From the NCBI RefSeq assembly GCF_036997615.1, contig NZ_JAWLQA010000008.1: a stretch of 64,000 nt of DNA. The stretch is one strand, 5' to 3'. A program made the position numbers and the translations under genes. The stretch is from Brachyspira sp949287565 (lineage in GTDB: Bacteria; Spirochaetota; Brachyspiria; Brachyspirales; Brachyspiraceae). Below are positions 25,875 to 36,100 of this stretch, in pieces (position 1 is the stretch's first letter; every line of letters starts with the position of its first letter). The notes beneath the pieces are model-generated. The model was not told the DNA's origin, did not search any database, and saw only the letters and a list, made by a program, of their open reading frames with translations.

Positions 25875-27125
25875 TTATTTATGTTTGGCATTATCTATTA
25901 TTTTTTTATAAGGCATTAAAATATATTCATTCATTTTATTTTTCATTTTCTTTTGCATTGAAGGAATAGATATTAAAGCACCTACTAATTTTATCTGAAG
26001 CATTTTCATTCCACCTACCCCATAGAAATTTTTAGGACGAGTGCATTTATTATCTATAGCATATTTCATAATAGAAGATAATTTTTCAAGTTCATTATAT
26101 ATGTCTTTATTATAGTCATTAGCGATATGAGTTAAAAAATTTCCTCCTACTTCTGCACGCGATTCTATAAGAGTCTGTAAATTATATTCGCTGTCATAAT
26201 CACCGCTTATAATATATCCTATGGGCATACCTTCTGTAACGGTTCTATGTCCATTGCAAAATTGTCTATCTTCATAAAGTTTAAAACTAGAATGCGTATA
26301 ATGATTTTCTATTGTGAATGCATATACTATAGCATCGGCTTTTTGTATCTCATTACGAAGAAAATCATCGAATCCGTCTTTATAAACGCATTTACCTGTA
26401 ATAGCACATCCGAAACAGCCTAAACATCCGCCATGAAAATTATACTCTCTTATATTTATCTCTCTTGTTTTATATGGAATAATATTTTTAAAATCTTCTA
26501 TTATATTTATTAAATTCTCATCATCTTTTGAAGTATTGCTTAATATTAAAACATCTTTACTGCCGTCTTTATTCTCAATATTATTATTAAATCTTCTTTT
26601 ATATATAATTTTATCTTTAGGTTTTGAATTAATGCTTTGTGCATATAGATTATTTTCTATAGAGAATATTAAATAATTAAAAAAGTTTATAGCATCGTTC
26701 TGACCTTCTTTTTTCATTAAATCTTCCATATCAGCGGAAAGTCCTTTTATATATTTAAATCCCAAATCCAAACAATTTTCCTCCAAAAACTTATGAGCCG
26801 TTATATCATAAAAATGCTTAGATGTAGAAAACTGCGTTGCAAATTTATCTTTCACTTCTATATTATTTTCTTTTAGTAATTCTATAAATCTATGCAATTG
26901 ATATGGTATTAAAAATGTATATACAGGATAAGAAAAAATTATTATATCAGCCTTTTCAAATGCATCTTTTATTTCATTAAAGTTTTTTTCATAATATTTT
27001 ATTTTTTGCCCTACATTTAAAAATTCAAATTTATGTTCTATAAATAATTTCTATAAAAATAATAATGTCTGTAATGTTATACTGTTATTTCCTTTAGGAC
27101 TTCCATTGATAACTAAAATATTCAT
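25875..27125 (-). pseudogene. Two-domain NAD(P)H-dependent flavodoxin-like oxidoreductase with an in-frame stop
   Basis: From ATG at 27125 (MNILVINGSPKGNNSITLQT) the frame would give 416 residues, but codon 25 is TAG (27051-27053). After it the same frame runs on without a break to 25875. The start is the usual phosphate-binding loop of NADPH-dependent FMN reductases, and ADIIIFSYPVYTFLIPYQLH is the next FMN contact. A second flavodoxin-like domain follows (DVLILSNTSKDDENL, then the cysteine cluster GCLGCFGCAITGKC and ADAIVYAFTIENHYTH). A single change from GAG or AAG to TAG would explain it. An internal start at 26897 would lack the first FMN loop. Selenocysteine or suppression is unlikely. 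Confidence 0.75.
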
Positions 27126-27347
27126 AAATACTCCAAATTATAAATATAATATCGAATAATTATAATAATATAGAAAAAAATAACAACTATATTTAATAAT
27201 TTATAATATTAACTAAATGATAATTTCTTATTATTGTAAGAACAAACTTGTTTACAAATATATGATAGCTTAATTTTTATTTTAATAAGTTATCATCTTA
27301 TTTTTTATAGATTGAAAAATAATTATATATTTATAAATTTTAATTAT

Positions 27348-28424
27348 TTATTTTATTATCATTTCTTTTGTAAAACTATTTAAATTTTTATGTCCGTCTT
27401 TAGTTACAAGTATCAAATCTTCTATTCTCACTCCTGTCTTTTTATCAGCACAATAAATACCAGGCTCTATTGAAAATATCATACCCTCTTTTAATAATGC
27501 ATGATGAACGGAACTAACATCTCCATATTCATGAACATCCATACCTATACAATGTCCTGTTCTATGAGTAAAATATTCTCCATAACCATTTTCTGTTATA
27601 TAAGAACGAGCTTCATTATCTATATCTGAAAATTTTAATCCTTCTTTTACTTTATCAATGGCTCTTTCATTAGCAGTTTTTACTGTATTGTATATTTTTT
27701 TAGCTTCATCACTAGGCTCTCCGAAAAATATAGTTCTAGTCATATCAGAACAATATCCATCATGCATACAGCCCATATCTATAACTAAACAGCCATTATC
27801 ACCTATTGCAGTATTGCCTGTAGAATAATGAGGATTAGCAGCATTCTCTGCAAAAGCTATTATAGGAGTAAATGAAAATCCTCCGTCTGCTCCGTTTCTT
27901 TTATATATGAGTTTTAATTCCTCTAAAGCATCAAGCTCCTTCATACCTACCCTTACAAAATCAATAATATCTTTCATGCTTTTATCATTAATTTCTGAAG
28001 CTTTAATCATCTTTTTTATTTCTTCTTCATCCTTTTGCATTCTTACATAATCTATACATGAAGAAGCATTTATATATTTTTTTGCTATATCTAATTCCAT
28101 CATCTCAAGTAAGAAATTAGAAGTCATCACCTTATCTATACCAATATTTTTATCTTTATGCACAAATTTAGATAATTTTTTCACTGCACTTTCTGTATCT
28201 GAATAGTATAAAATATCTATATCATTATTATTTAATGGGAAAAGCTGATTATTAATAAGATGAACTTCGTTATCCTGATTGATATAAAGCCCTAAAAATC
28301 TTTCTCCTGAATGTATATTAATATTTGTAAGATAATATATTGACATTCTGTCTGTTATAACAAATTGATAAATATCTTTTTCTTTCATAGAGTTAATAAC
28401 TCTGTTTAATCTATTAGTATTCAT
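27348..28424 (-). CDS. Xaa-Pro aminopeptidase family (M24) protein
   Basis: 358 residues from the ATG at 28424, with AAAGGAATT before it; the longer frame from 28451 has no ribosome site. Residues ~1-125 form the creatinase-like N-domain (YLTNINIHSGERFLGLYI). The M24 pita-bread domain has the metal ligands in VIDMGCMHDGYCSDMTRT (two Asp), HRTGHCIGMDVHEYG (His), FSIEPGIYC (Glu) and GVRIEDLILV (Glu). Such enzymes remove an N-terminal residue before proline, using two Mn or Co ions, in the cytoplasm. It appears to be transcribed alone. Confidence 0.9.
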   Translation of the reverse strand: MNTNRLNRVINSMKEKDIYQFVITDRMSIYYLTNINIHSGERFLGLYINQDNEVHLINNQLFPLNNNDIDILYYSDTESAVKKLSKFVHKDKNIGIDKVMTSNFLLEMMELDIAKKYINASSCIDYVRMQKDEEEIKKMIKASEINDKSMKDIIDFVRVGMKELDALEELKLIYKRNGADGGFSFTPIIAFAENAANPHYSTGNTAIGDNGCLVIDMGCMHDGYCSDMTRTIFFGEPSDEAKKIYNTVKTANERAIDKVKEGLKFSDIDNEARSYITENGYGEYFTHRTGHCIGMDVHEYGDVSSVHHALLKEGMIFSIEPGIYCADKKTGVRIEDLILVTKDGHKNLNSFTKEMIIK

Positions 28425-28483
28425 AAGAATAATTCCTTTTATAAAAATCAAAAAATTATTAAGCTATATTATATAATGCAATG

Positions 28484-28890
28484 TATTATTTGTATATATA
28501 CCAAAACAAATATATTTTGTCAAAAATAATTTTTTTAAATTTTAAATATTTGCAGGGCTTTGCCCTTACGAAGTACACAGCGTGCAGCACCCCACTTCTT
28601 TTGCGACCGAAGGAAGTACTGCGACTGAAAGGAGTACCTTTAGGTATAGTATTGCCACAAAGAAGCTATATCCTCGACAGGCTCGGATACGCTTCGCGAA
28701 AGGCTATATTTTAGATTAAATTTAATATTTTATATTACATGTAAAAAAAATTAGTATTATTTAGTACTAATTTTATACTTGCACTTTCGCGAAGCGTGCC
28801 TGCGGCAGCAACTTTGGCGAAGCCCGCAGAGCGTAAGCGGCGGGAAAAAGTTGAATAAAAAAATTGACAAACTTAAAAATTTTTAGTATA
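28484..28890 (-). repeat. Dispersed modular repeat, copy R4
   Basis: Most of the 468-base gap between the peptidase and the EamA gene. It is the most diverged copy. On the minus strand it starts with a promoter-mirrored end, then a GC-rich cassette (GCTCTGCGGGCTTCGCC), a second (CAGGCACGCTTCGCGAA), an AT-rich centre, the GCGTATCCGAGC cassette also seen in R3, and GGGCAAAGCCCTGCAAATA. Both ends carry TTGACA-N17-TATAWA modules pointing away from or into the repeat. A 77-codon frame at 28481-28714 runs through the cassettes and is not judged real. Confidence 0.7.
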
Positions 28891-28892
28891 AA

Positions 28893-29783
28893 CTATTTAT
28901 TTTTTTCAGGCAAACTAAGCAAAGTTAAAGCTGTCAATGTGAGTAATACTCCTATAACAGAAAGCACAGTAGGTATTTCATGATAAAAGAATATTCCGAA
29001 AAACATAGCAGCTATAGGTTCGCCTGAAGCCAATATAGAAGCCTTTCCAGCATCCATATGTCCTAAAGCTATAGTAAAAAATGCATAAGGAAATACTGAT
29101 GTACAAAGAGAATGAAAGAGCATAAAAACCAACATACCAGAACCATTTTCTACTACAACATTTGAAAGTGCTTTCCAATCTGTAAAAGGCAATGATATTA
29201 TAGCTATACTTATTAATGCATATAAAGTAACTGTTAATGTATTATAATTTTTTATTATAGCAAGTTTAGAAAATATACTGTAAAGTCCGTAGAAAAATGC
29301 TCCTAGAAAACCTATAAATATACCGAAATATGTCCAACGCATAGTTTCATTAGTTTCAAGTACTCCGCTTGCAAAGAAACAGCCAAGCAGTGCTAGTATC
29401 ATACAAATAACTTTTTTTACAGTGATTTTCTCTTTAAAAAATATATTAGCAAATATCAAAACAAATATAGGAGATAAACTCAAAAGTACCGCAGATAAAG
29501 ATAATGATAATTGCTTTACAGCCTCATTATAACAAATATTAAGCCCTAATATTCCAAGTATTCCAGCTGAAACGAATATCCATAAATCTTTCAATTTTAT
29601 TTTTATCAAAGACCTATCATATAAAAACACACATATAAAAAATATTATACTTGCTACGATAACTCTTGAAGAAACAACAGTAAAGCTATTAATATTTAAT
29701 TCCATAAGTCTTCTTATAAATATTCCGCCGCCGCCCCAAAATATACCGGATAATATAGGAAGAATGGGTATAAACTTCTTCAT
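28893..29783 (-). CDS. EamA (drug/metabolite transporter) family permease
   Basis: 296 residues from the ATG at 29783, which has a GGAG upstream; the frame could start 18 bases earlier but without a ribosome site. About ten hydrophobic helices in two EamA halves are visible: IPILPILSGIFWGGGGIFIR opens the first, and YFGIFIGFLGAFFYGLYSIF the second. The family exports amino acids, sugars or other metabolites across the inner membrane; the substrate cannot be predicted. It lies between two dispersed repeats, and its promoter is formed by the end module of copy R5. Confidence 0.9.
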   Translation of the reverse strand: MKKFIPILPILSGIFWGGGGIFIRRLMELNINSFTVVSSRVIVASIIFFICVFLYDRSLIKIKLKDLWIFVSAGILGILGLNICYNEAVKQLSLSLSAVLLSLSPIFVLIFANIFFKEKITVKKVICMILALLGCFFASGVLETNETMRWTYFGIFIGFLGAFFYGLYSIFSKLAIIKNYNTLTVTLYALISIAIISLPFTDWKALSNVVVENGSGMLVFMLFHSLCTSVFPYAFFTIALGHMDAGKASILASGEPIAAMFFGIFFYHEIPTVLSVIGVLLTLTALTLLSLPEKNK

Positions 29784-29829
29784 AATAAAATAAGACTCCA
29801 TAAATAATAATTAAAAATTTAAGTAGTAT

Positions 29830-29858
29830 TATATACTAAAAATTTTTAAGTTTGTCAA
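29830..29858 (-). promoter_or_regulatory. Promoter of the EamA gene at the edge of repeat R5
   Basis: Minus-strand TTGACA (29853-29858) and TATATA (29830-29835) are 17 bases apart. The intervening AACTTAAAAATTTTTAG is shared with the module at 28862 and 30118 and is close to the promoter of the Rpn-like gene at 10750. The leader would be about 40 bases. Confidence 0.55.
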
Positions 29859-30108
29859 CTGATACAGTTTATATAGGATTATCAACTTTTTTGCCGCACA
29901 AAAAAGTTTCAAAAAACACAATTGCTAGAACTTTATATTAAAAATATATGTCTTAAATGTATAGATAACCTAGATTTAGACTAAAAATGCAGTTTTTTTG
30001 GTTCTTTTATACCAATAAAAGAACTGGGGTGCGGGGCAAAGCCCTGCAAATATTTCAAATTTAAAAAAATTATTTTTGACAAAAAATAGTTGTTTATGTA
30101 TATACTAA
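29834..30108 (+). repeat. Dispersed modular repeat, copy R5 (simplest copy)
   Basis: Part of the 497-base gap upstream of EamA; no gene is seen. It holds the hairpin AACTTTTTTG-CCGCA-CAAAAAAGTT (29884-29908), ACAATTGCTAGAACTTTA, AAAAATGCAGTT directly joined to GGTTCTTTTATACC, AAAGAACTGGGG, GGGCAAAGCCC and TTGACA-N17-TATATA. It has neither of the GC-rich cassettes found in the other copies, so it serves as the unfilled reference. Confidence 0.75.
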
Positions 30109-30262
30109 AAATTTTTAAGTTTGTCAACCGATGCAGTTTATATAGAATTATCAACTTTTTTGCCGCACAAAAAAGTTGCAAAAAACGCAATTGCTAGAAC
30201 TTTATATTTTAAGAATATGTATTAAATATGGTGTAATACCCTAGTTTTAGGTAAAAAATCAA
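30109..30262 (+). repeat. Dispersed modular repeat, copy R6 (left half only)
   Basis: Directly follows R5 in the same orientation. It repeats AAGTTTGTCAAC, a GATGCAGTTTATATAGAA stretch, the hairpin AACTTTTTTG-CCGCA-CAAAAAAGTT, GCAATTGCTAGAACTTTA and an AT-rich stretch, and then stops at AGGTAAAAAATCAATTTTTT before the 3' end of the next gene. The right half is missing. Confidence 0.65.
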
Positions 30263-30280
30263 TTTTTTAATAGTTAATTT

Positions 30281-32110
30281 CTAAATATTTTTTATATTGA
30301 ACTGCTTTTTTATTAATTCCTGATGTTCTAAAGATGTATAACTTAGAAGCTCAAAAAATAATTTACTTGGAAAAACTGAATATTGAATATATCTATGATA
30401 AAGACGAACCAATTTATAATATTTTTTATCTAATAATTTTGAACGTCCTAATGTTAATAAAAATACTCCTACATATTCTCCAACTAATTTTTCTTTATAA
30501 TCATAATCATCTTTGAAATCATTTACTTTTATTAATGTTTCATCTAAATAATTAAATATTTTATCTTTATAGTTTTCTATACTTTTAGCTAGGCAATTCG
30601 CTATCGAAGATAAAAGAATACTATTATTTTCATTTAATATCTTTTTATAATCAAAACTGCTGTATATATTCAAAGTATTTATTATTACTTCCCTATTAAT
30701 AATATTTTTTATAGGAGCATATATTTCAAATAATAATTTCATTGCATCTATATTATTATTAATAACAATATCTGTAATAGTTTTTTCATCTTTTTTAATC
30801 AATGATTCTTCTATAATATACCATAAAGGTTTTGAATCAATTATTTGGCATAGAATTTTATTTTTTATATAATCATCATCTATAAGTCTTTTTGCAGATT
30901 CGGTATTTAAAGGCATATTAATAGCTTCTAATTCATAACTTCCAAACAAATTAGGAGCATTATAAACAATCTTCCTTAATACTCTTTTTTGTATATCATT
31001 CAACTCTGAATTTATTAATTCTTCTTTTTTTTCTTTATGTGGAAAAACTCTTGTAACGGCTTCTATTAATATATCATCATAACTTTTTTCATCACTATTA
31101 ATATTACCTTTAACATTACTTTTTGTTTTAATTCCTTCAGTGTTTAATAATGTTTCAATATCTGCTGAATAAGCCCAAGCATATTTTGCTATATTAGAAA
31201 AATTATCATTCCATACCCAATCAACACCAGTACAATCATTTTCAGCTATATATAAAAGTAAATCTGAAATATCTTTATTAAAAATACCTGTATAAGCTAA
31301 ACAAATTGCTGCAGAGCCTCTTACCAAAAGAGATTCACTATTGTTCATAATATTATAAACTTCTTCAATATGCTTATTAACTTTTAATTTTTTTATGTTA
31401 TTAATATCATTAATATTTGGATATTTTTTATAATAATCTTTATTAGAAATTTTATAATTATGCTGTGCAGCTGTAAAACCTTGTACTAATAAAGTTGAAG
31501 CCTGACGAATGCATGCATCATTTTTATTCCCGTTTTCTAATTTTAAACATTCATCATAACAGAAATTTAATATTTCGTCTAAAGAGTTTGGAATAAAACA
31601 TAATAATCTCATGGCCTCAAGTGAATTACTTTTATTATAATAATCTAGTATTTCATTTTTATATTTTTTGACAGTACCATAATATTTAGTTTTATAAAAG
31701 AATGGAGTATTAATAAAATGCTTTTCACCTAATGCTATTCTTGCAAGAAATATACATGCCAATTCTGAAGCATTATTATTAAACTTAAGTAAATCTGCCA
31801 AATAAGGAACAGCCATTTTTGAAGATTTATAAACACTTCCTTGATGGGTAGTTGCTGCATAAAGTCCATACACTCCGAAATTAACATCATTATCATCATC
31901 GCTAGTTAAAGCTTCTATATAATAAGGTGTTAAATCTGCTTTACCATAAGCATCATAAACATTTCCCCATTTTTCATCATAAAGTCCATTAGGAACATAT
32001 CTATTTTTTCCAGTTAATGGGGGACGTTCTATTTTATCCGATTTAAATTCAGAATTCTCATCATTATTTAGATAATAATTATCCCATTTTGGTAATGTTT
32101 CTATATTCAT
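30281..32110 (-). CDS. Large helical-repeat (HEAT-like) protein
   Basis: 609 residues starting MNIETLPKWDNYYLNNDENS. I do not recognise a named family. The composition is helical with a run of paired helices: VNFGVYGLYAATTHQGSVYK, VPYLADLLKFNNNASELACI, RQASTLLVQGFTAAQHN and SLLVRGSAAICLAYTGIFNK look like HEAT-type units. No signal peptide or membrane segment. Its ATG overlaps the stop of the upstream TPR gene by four bases, so translation is coupled, and the DUF4132 gene is first in the operon. A scaffold or regulatory role in a common complex is an inference from repeats and coupling only. Confidence 0.65.
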   Translation of the reverse strand: MNIETLPKWDNYYLNNDENSEFKSDKIERPPLTGKNRYVPNGLYDEKWGNVYDAYGKADLTPYYIEALTSDDDNDVNFGVYGLYAATTHQGSVYKSSKMAVPYLADLLKFNNNASELACIFLARIALGEKHFINTPFFYKTKYYGTVKKYKNEILDYYNKSNSLEAMRLLCFIPNSLDEILNFCYDECLKLENGNKNDACIRQASTLLVQGFTAAQHNYKISNKDYYKKYPNINDINNIKKLKVNKHIEEVYNIMNNSESLLVRGSAAICLAYTGIFNKDISDLLLYIAENDCTGVDWVWNDNFSNIAKYAWAYSADIETLLNTEGIKTKSNVKGNINSDEKSYDDILIEAVTRVFPHKEKKEELINSELNDIQKRVLRKIVYNAPNLFGSYELEAINMPLNTESAKRLIDDDYIKNKILCQIIDSKPLWYIIEESLIKKDEKTITDIVINNNIDAMKLLFEIYAPIKNIINREVIINTLNIYSSFDYKKILNENNSILLSSIANCLAKSIENYKDKIFNYLDETLIKVNDFKDDYDYKEKLVGEYVGVFLLTLGRSKLLDKKYYKLVRLYHRYIQYSVFPSKLFFELLSYTSLEHQELIKKQFNIKNI

Positions 32111-33153
32111 AATAATTTATGCTCATTACAAAATTTAATTGCTGCTTCAAAATTTTTATTCGCTAATTCTAATACATAATCTTTAAAATCATTTAAACTG
32201 TCTTCATCTTCTAAAGCTAACTCATAAGATTTATTTATATCTTCAAATGCTTCATAATTTAACTTTTTAAAATTATCAATATTTTTTTGAGCAACTTCAA
32301 GTTTAATCTCTGCCCTATTCAAATATAAAAGCCAATACTTACTGTCTAATTCAATAGCTTTATCACAATCTTTAATAGCTTCCTCGTCTTTATTTAACTT
32401 ATATAAAATTAAAGCCCTATTTCCATAAGCCTCTACATAATACTCATCTATTTCTAATAATTGATTATAAAGATTCAAAGCCTTCTCATAATTTTCATTA
32501 ATATCATAATATAATGCCTTATTAAAATAAGCATCTATATTATTATCAATTTCTATAGCTTTATCATAATCTGCTATAATATCTTCTTCATTATAATTTA
32601 GTTCATTTTTTGCATTTCCTCTGCTATTATAAGCATTGCTGTATTTAGGATTTATTTCAATAGCTTTATCGTAATCATCTAATGCATTTTTATAATCTTC
32701 TAAATTAGATTTTGAAAGTCCTCTATTATAGTAAAGTTCTGCATCATTTTTATTTAATTTTATAGCACAAGTAAAATCTTCAATAGCCTTTTCAAATTCT
32801 CCTAATGCTCCATAACATAATCCTCTATCATTATAAACATCTTCAATAGAAGCGTCTATATCTATACTTTTCGTATAATATTCAATAGCCTTTTCATAAT
32901 TGCCTAATTCCTGTTCTGCCAAAGCAATATTATAATATGTCTCAGCATTATTATCATCAAGTTTAATAGCAGCATTAAAATCTTTTATGGCTTCTTCATA
33001 TTTCTCTAAATTATATTTTGCAAGCCCTCTAAGATTATACACTTCTGCTTCATCTCCATTATAAAATATTAGTTTATCATAATATTCTATTGCCTTTTCA
33101 TAATTTCCTGCATCGAATGCTTCGTCTGCTAATTTGTAAAAATCATCAATCAT
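32107..33153 (-). CDS. Tetratricopeptide repeat protein
   Basis: 348 residues made almost entirely of TPR units of 34 residues, about nine: YDKLIFYNGDEAEVYNLRGL, AETYYNIALAEQELGNYEKA, VYNDRGLCYGALGEFEKAIE and more, each with the A-x-x-x-Y/F pattern and a final acidic helix. No signal peptide, so cytoplasmic. It starts 20 bases after the stop of the DUF4132 gene and overlaps the next gene by four bases, placing it in the middle of a three-gene operon. TPRs bind partner proteins; the partner is probably one of the two neighbours, but nothing in the sequence proves this. Confidence 0.85.
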   Translation of the reverse strand: MIDDFYKLADEAFDAGNYEKAIEYYDKLIFYNGDEAEVYNLRGLAKYNLEKYEEAIKDFNAAIKLDDNNAETYYNIALAEQELGNYEKAIEYYTKSIDIDASIEDVYNDRGLCYGALGEFEKAIEDFTCAIKLNKNDAELYYNRGLSKSNLEDYKNALDDYDKAIEINPKYSNAYNSRGNAKNELNYNEEDIIADYDKAIEIDNNIDAYFNKALYYDINENYEKALNLYNQLLEIDEYYVEAYGNRALILYKLNKDEEAIKDCDKAIELDSKYWLLYLNRAEIKLEVAQKNIDNFKKLNYEAFEDINKSYELALEDEDSLNDFKDYVLELANKNFEAAIKFCNEHKLL

Positions 33154-33173
33154 ACTTTATCCTTTAAAAATTA

Positions 33174-36100
33174 TTATAACTCTTTTACTAAACCGCATAT
33201 AGAAGATACAAATCTTTTATTCAATTCCAAAGGATTGCTTGGACAATTAAAATCAAAATTATTATCTTCATCTAATTTATAAAACACAGCTCTTTCAATA
33301 TCAACATCTTCTTCCTGTACATAACCAACCATCAAATAATTAAAATGTATAACAAACATTATTTTTGCAATTTCATCTTTTAAATTATATTCAAAAAAAG
33401 TTCCAGCATCTAAAACCTCTCCCCTTTTCATATCAAGAGAAGAAGCAAATTTCATTAATGCATAAGGATTTACTTTTTTATCATGATATACTATTTCAAG
33501 ATTTTTATTTATATCTTTTTCTTCCGGAAGCTCATAAATCATATTAAGCTGTTCTATAGGCTGTGCAATATCATAATCTGATAATTGATTTTTCCATTTC
33601 AATAAAATTTCATTATCAAGTTCTATAGGGTGAATTAATGTTATATTCTTTTTATCTTTTAATTCATCTTTAAATATATATTCTTCATCATACACTGTAT
33701 TAAAAGAACCATCTTCCGTATATCTGAATGACTCTATTAATTTATTATTATCATCATAAATTCCCCATATAAGTTTTTGAGCGAATATATTCATCAAAGG
33801 ATTATCCACAAATACTTCTTTAAATCCTTTATAACTCCATTTCCTTCCATTAAGCAGAACTTTTTTCAATCTTATAATTTGATTCTCCACAGTATTTTTT
33901 ATAGATTTTTTTAATTCTGTTAATTCTTTTTTTGATTTTGATGCAGTGTCTTTATCATCTTTAGTATTTGGAGCAGGAAGAGATTTTATTATTTTATCAT
34001 TTTGATTGTCTTTAATAGATAAACTAAAATCATTATTTATACTTATAGTAAAAGTTCTTTGAGCCTCTCCTCCATAAGATAAAGTCTTTTGTCCTTTACT
34101 GTCAAAATCAAAATTAGGTATTATTTTATCAATAAGTTCATCTCTGCTGATTCCAAGTATAGAAGAAACATTTTCTAATGCAGTTTTAGCAGCATTTTTT
34201 ACTTGATTATTTTTATACTTTAAAGAAATAGAATCAAGCATAACAAGTACCAATTTATTTCCATTCAATGCCATACATTGTACTATATGTGCTGCCAATG
34301 CTCCTCTGGCATTATTAGTTAAATAATCAATTTCATTTTTTAATTTTAACACTTCTTCATCATCCATATATAAACAGTAGAGAATATATATGTTTTTTAA
34401 TTCTATAGGGTATTTCAAATTAACAAATTCATTATAGATATTTGACAAAGTATTTCTGAAAGATTCAGTATCAAAATGATTAATTATTTTTTCTATATCT
34501 ATTAATTTATTTATTTCTTTTAATGCTATATATTCGGTAAAAATATACTTCATTACTTTTAACGGCACTAATGTTTTTTTATCTTTAAATAAGATAGTTG
34601 ATATTTCTTTTTCTATAAAATTATATTTATTGATTTTTTCTTCGTATACTTCATTATAATATTTATCTACATGAGAGTTTATTTCTTCTATATTTTCAAA
34701 TTCAAAACTTTCATTAAATCTGCTCATATCCCAAATTCTTATTATGCTTTTTAATGAAGTTTCAAATTCTCCTTTAGCTTTATCAAGTTTATGAAGTACA
34801 TCATTTTTTACTTTACTTTCTGATTTTTCTAATATTTTAATGCATGTCTTTTTTATTTCTTTTGATTTTGATGTTTCAAGAAGTTTTAATACTAATTTAT
34901 AATTTTCTATTTTGCTTTCTTTGTTATATAAAGTATTCAAAAAATGTATTGTAAAATTAATATCCTTAGAAATCTTTTTTATAAACTTATCATCATCTAT
35001 AAACTTATAAATATCTTCTAAATAATCATTGCCTATTTCTGTAATATTATACATATTTAATAATGTTTTTTTCTTGTTATCTGCAGAATATATGGCATTT
35101 GTATAAATATAGTAAGTTAAATAAATATCTATTATGTTAACTTTATCATTTAAAGTAAATATTTCTTTTACAATATTAAAAACTCTTTCATAATATAAAT
35201 AATTTCTAGCCAAAATAAAACTGTTTATTGTAATATAAGAATAAAGAGTAGAGTTTATAAAGTTTTTAGCCTTATCATTATAATCATATAATAAAGAAAG
35301 CATATACGTATGATATTCAAATATATTATGTATCAAATATTTATAATCATTATAATCATGATAACATGCAGGAAGCGGATCTAAAAAATTAAATAGAAAA
35401 TTTACTGCCCTATCAACTATATTATAATCTATAATTTCAGTTTCTTTTTTATTAAATAAAAATGCAGACATAAGTAAATAAATATCAATACAATTATCTA
35501 CAAAATGCATGTTATTATATTTTAATTGAGGATTAGAATTTTTATAATCAAGCAAAATAGATTCCTGATATAATCGATACATATTATAAAAATTATCTTT
35601 ATCTTCATTGTATAACGATTCTATTAATTCCAATTTTATATTTTGTGAATTGGATTTAAATAAATAAAATATTTTCTGTAAGATTTGAGGAAGTTCATTG
35701 ATAAAAGGATATGTTAAAGTTACATTGTTGTATCTATTATCAGATGAAGTATAATTAACATCTATTATGTATCTTATAAAATATTCACTCTTATAAAAAA
35801 CGTTAATGTCCTTCATAAATAAAGCTGATGAACCTTTATTATTTAATAAAATTTCTACAAACTTATTTTTTATTTCCTCTGATACATCAATTATTAAAAA
35901 CAAAGAGCATAAAATATTTCTAATTATTATATTTTCTCTGTCTTCTATTTTTGAAATTATAGATAATAATTTATAAGCTAAGTTTTTATCTTTTGTATGT
36001 ATGATTAATTGAGATAAAATATATAATGGGCAGTATATTTGATAGTCTTTATATTCATTAATTATTTCGTCATCATTTTTATTTTTTATTTCTTCTATAA

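Noticed and set aside
28481..28714. 77-codon frame with RSYILDRLGYASRK, and a similar frame at 16511-16705
   Set aside because: The matching residues come from the shared GC-rich cassette of the repeat copies. The frames start inside the promoter-like end, are not kept in other copies, and have no ribosome site.
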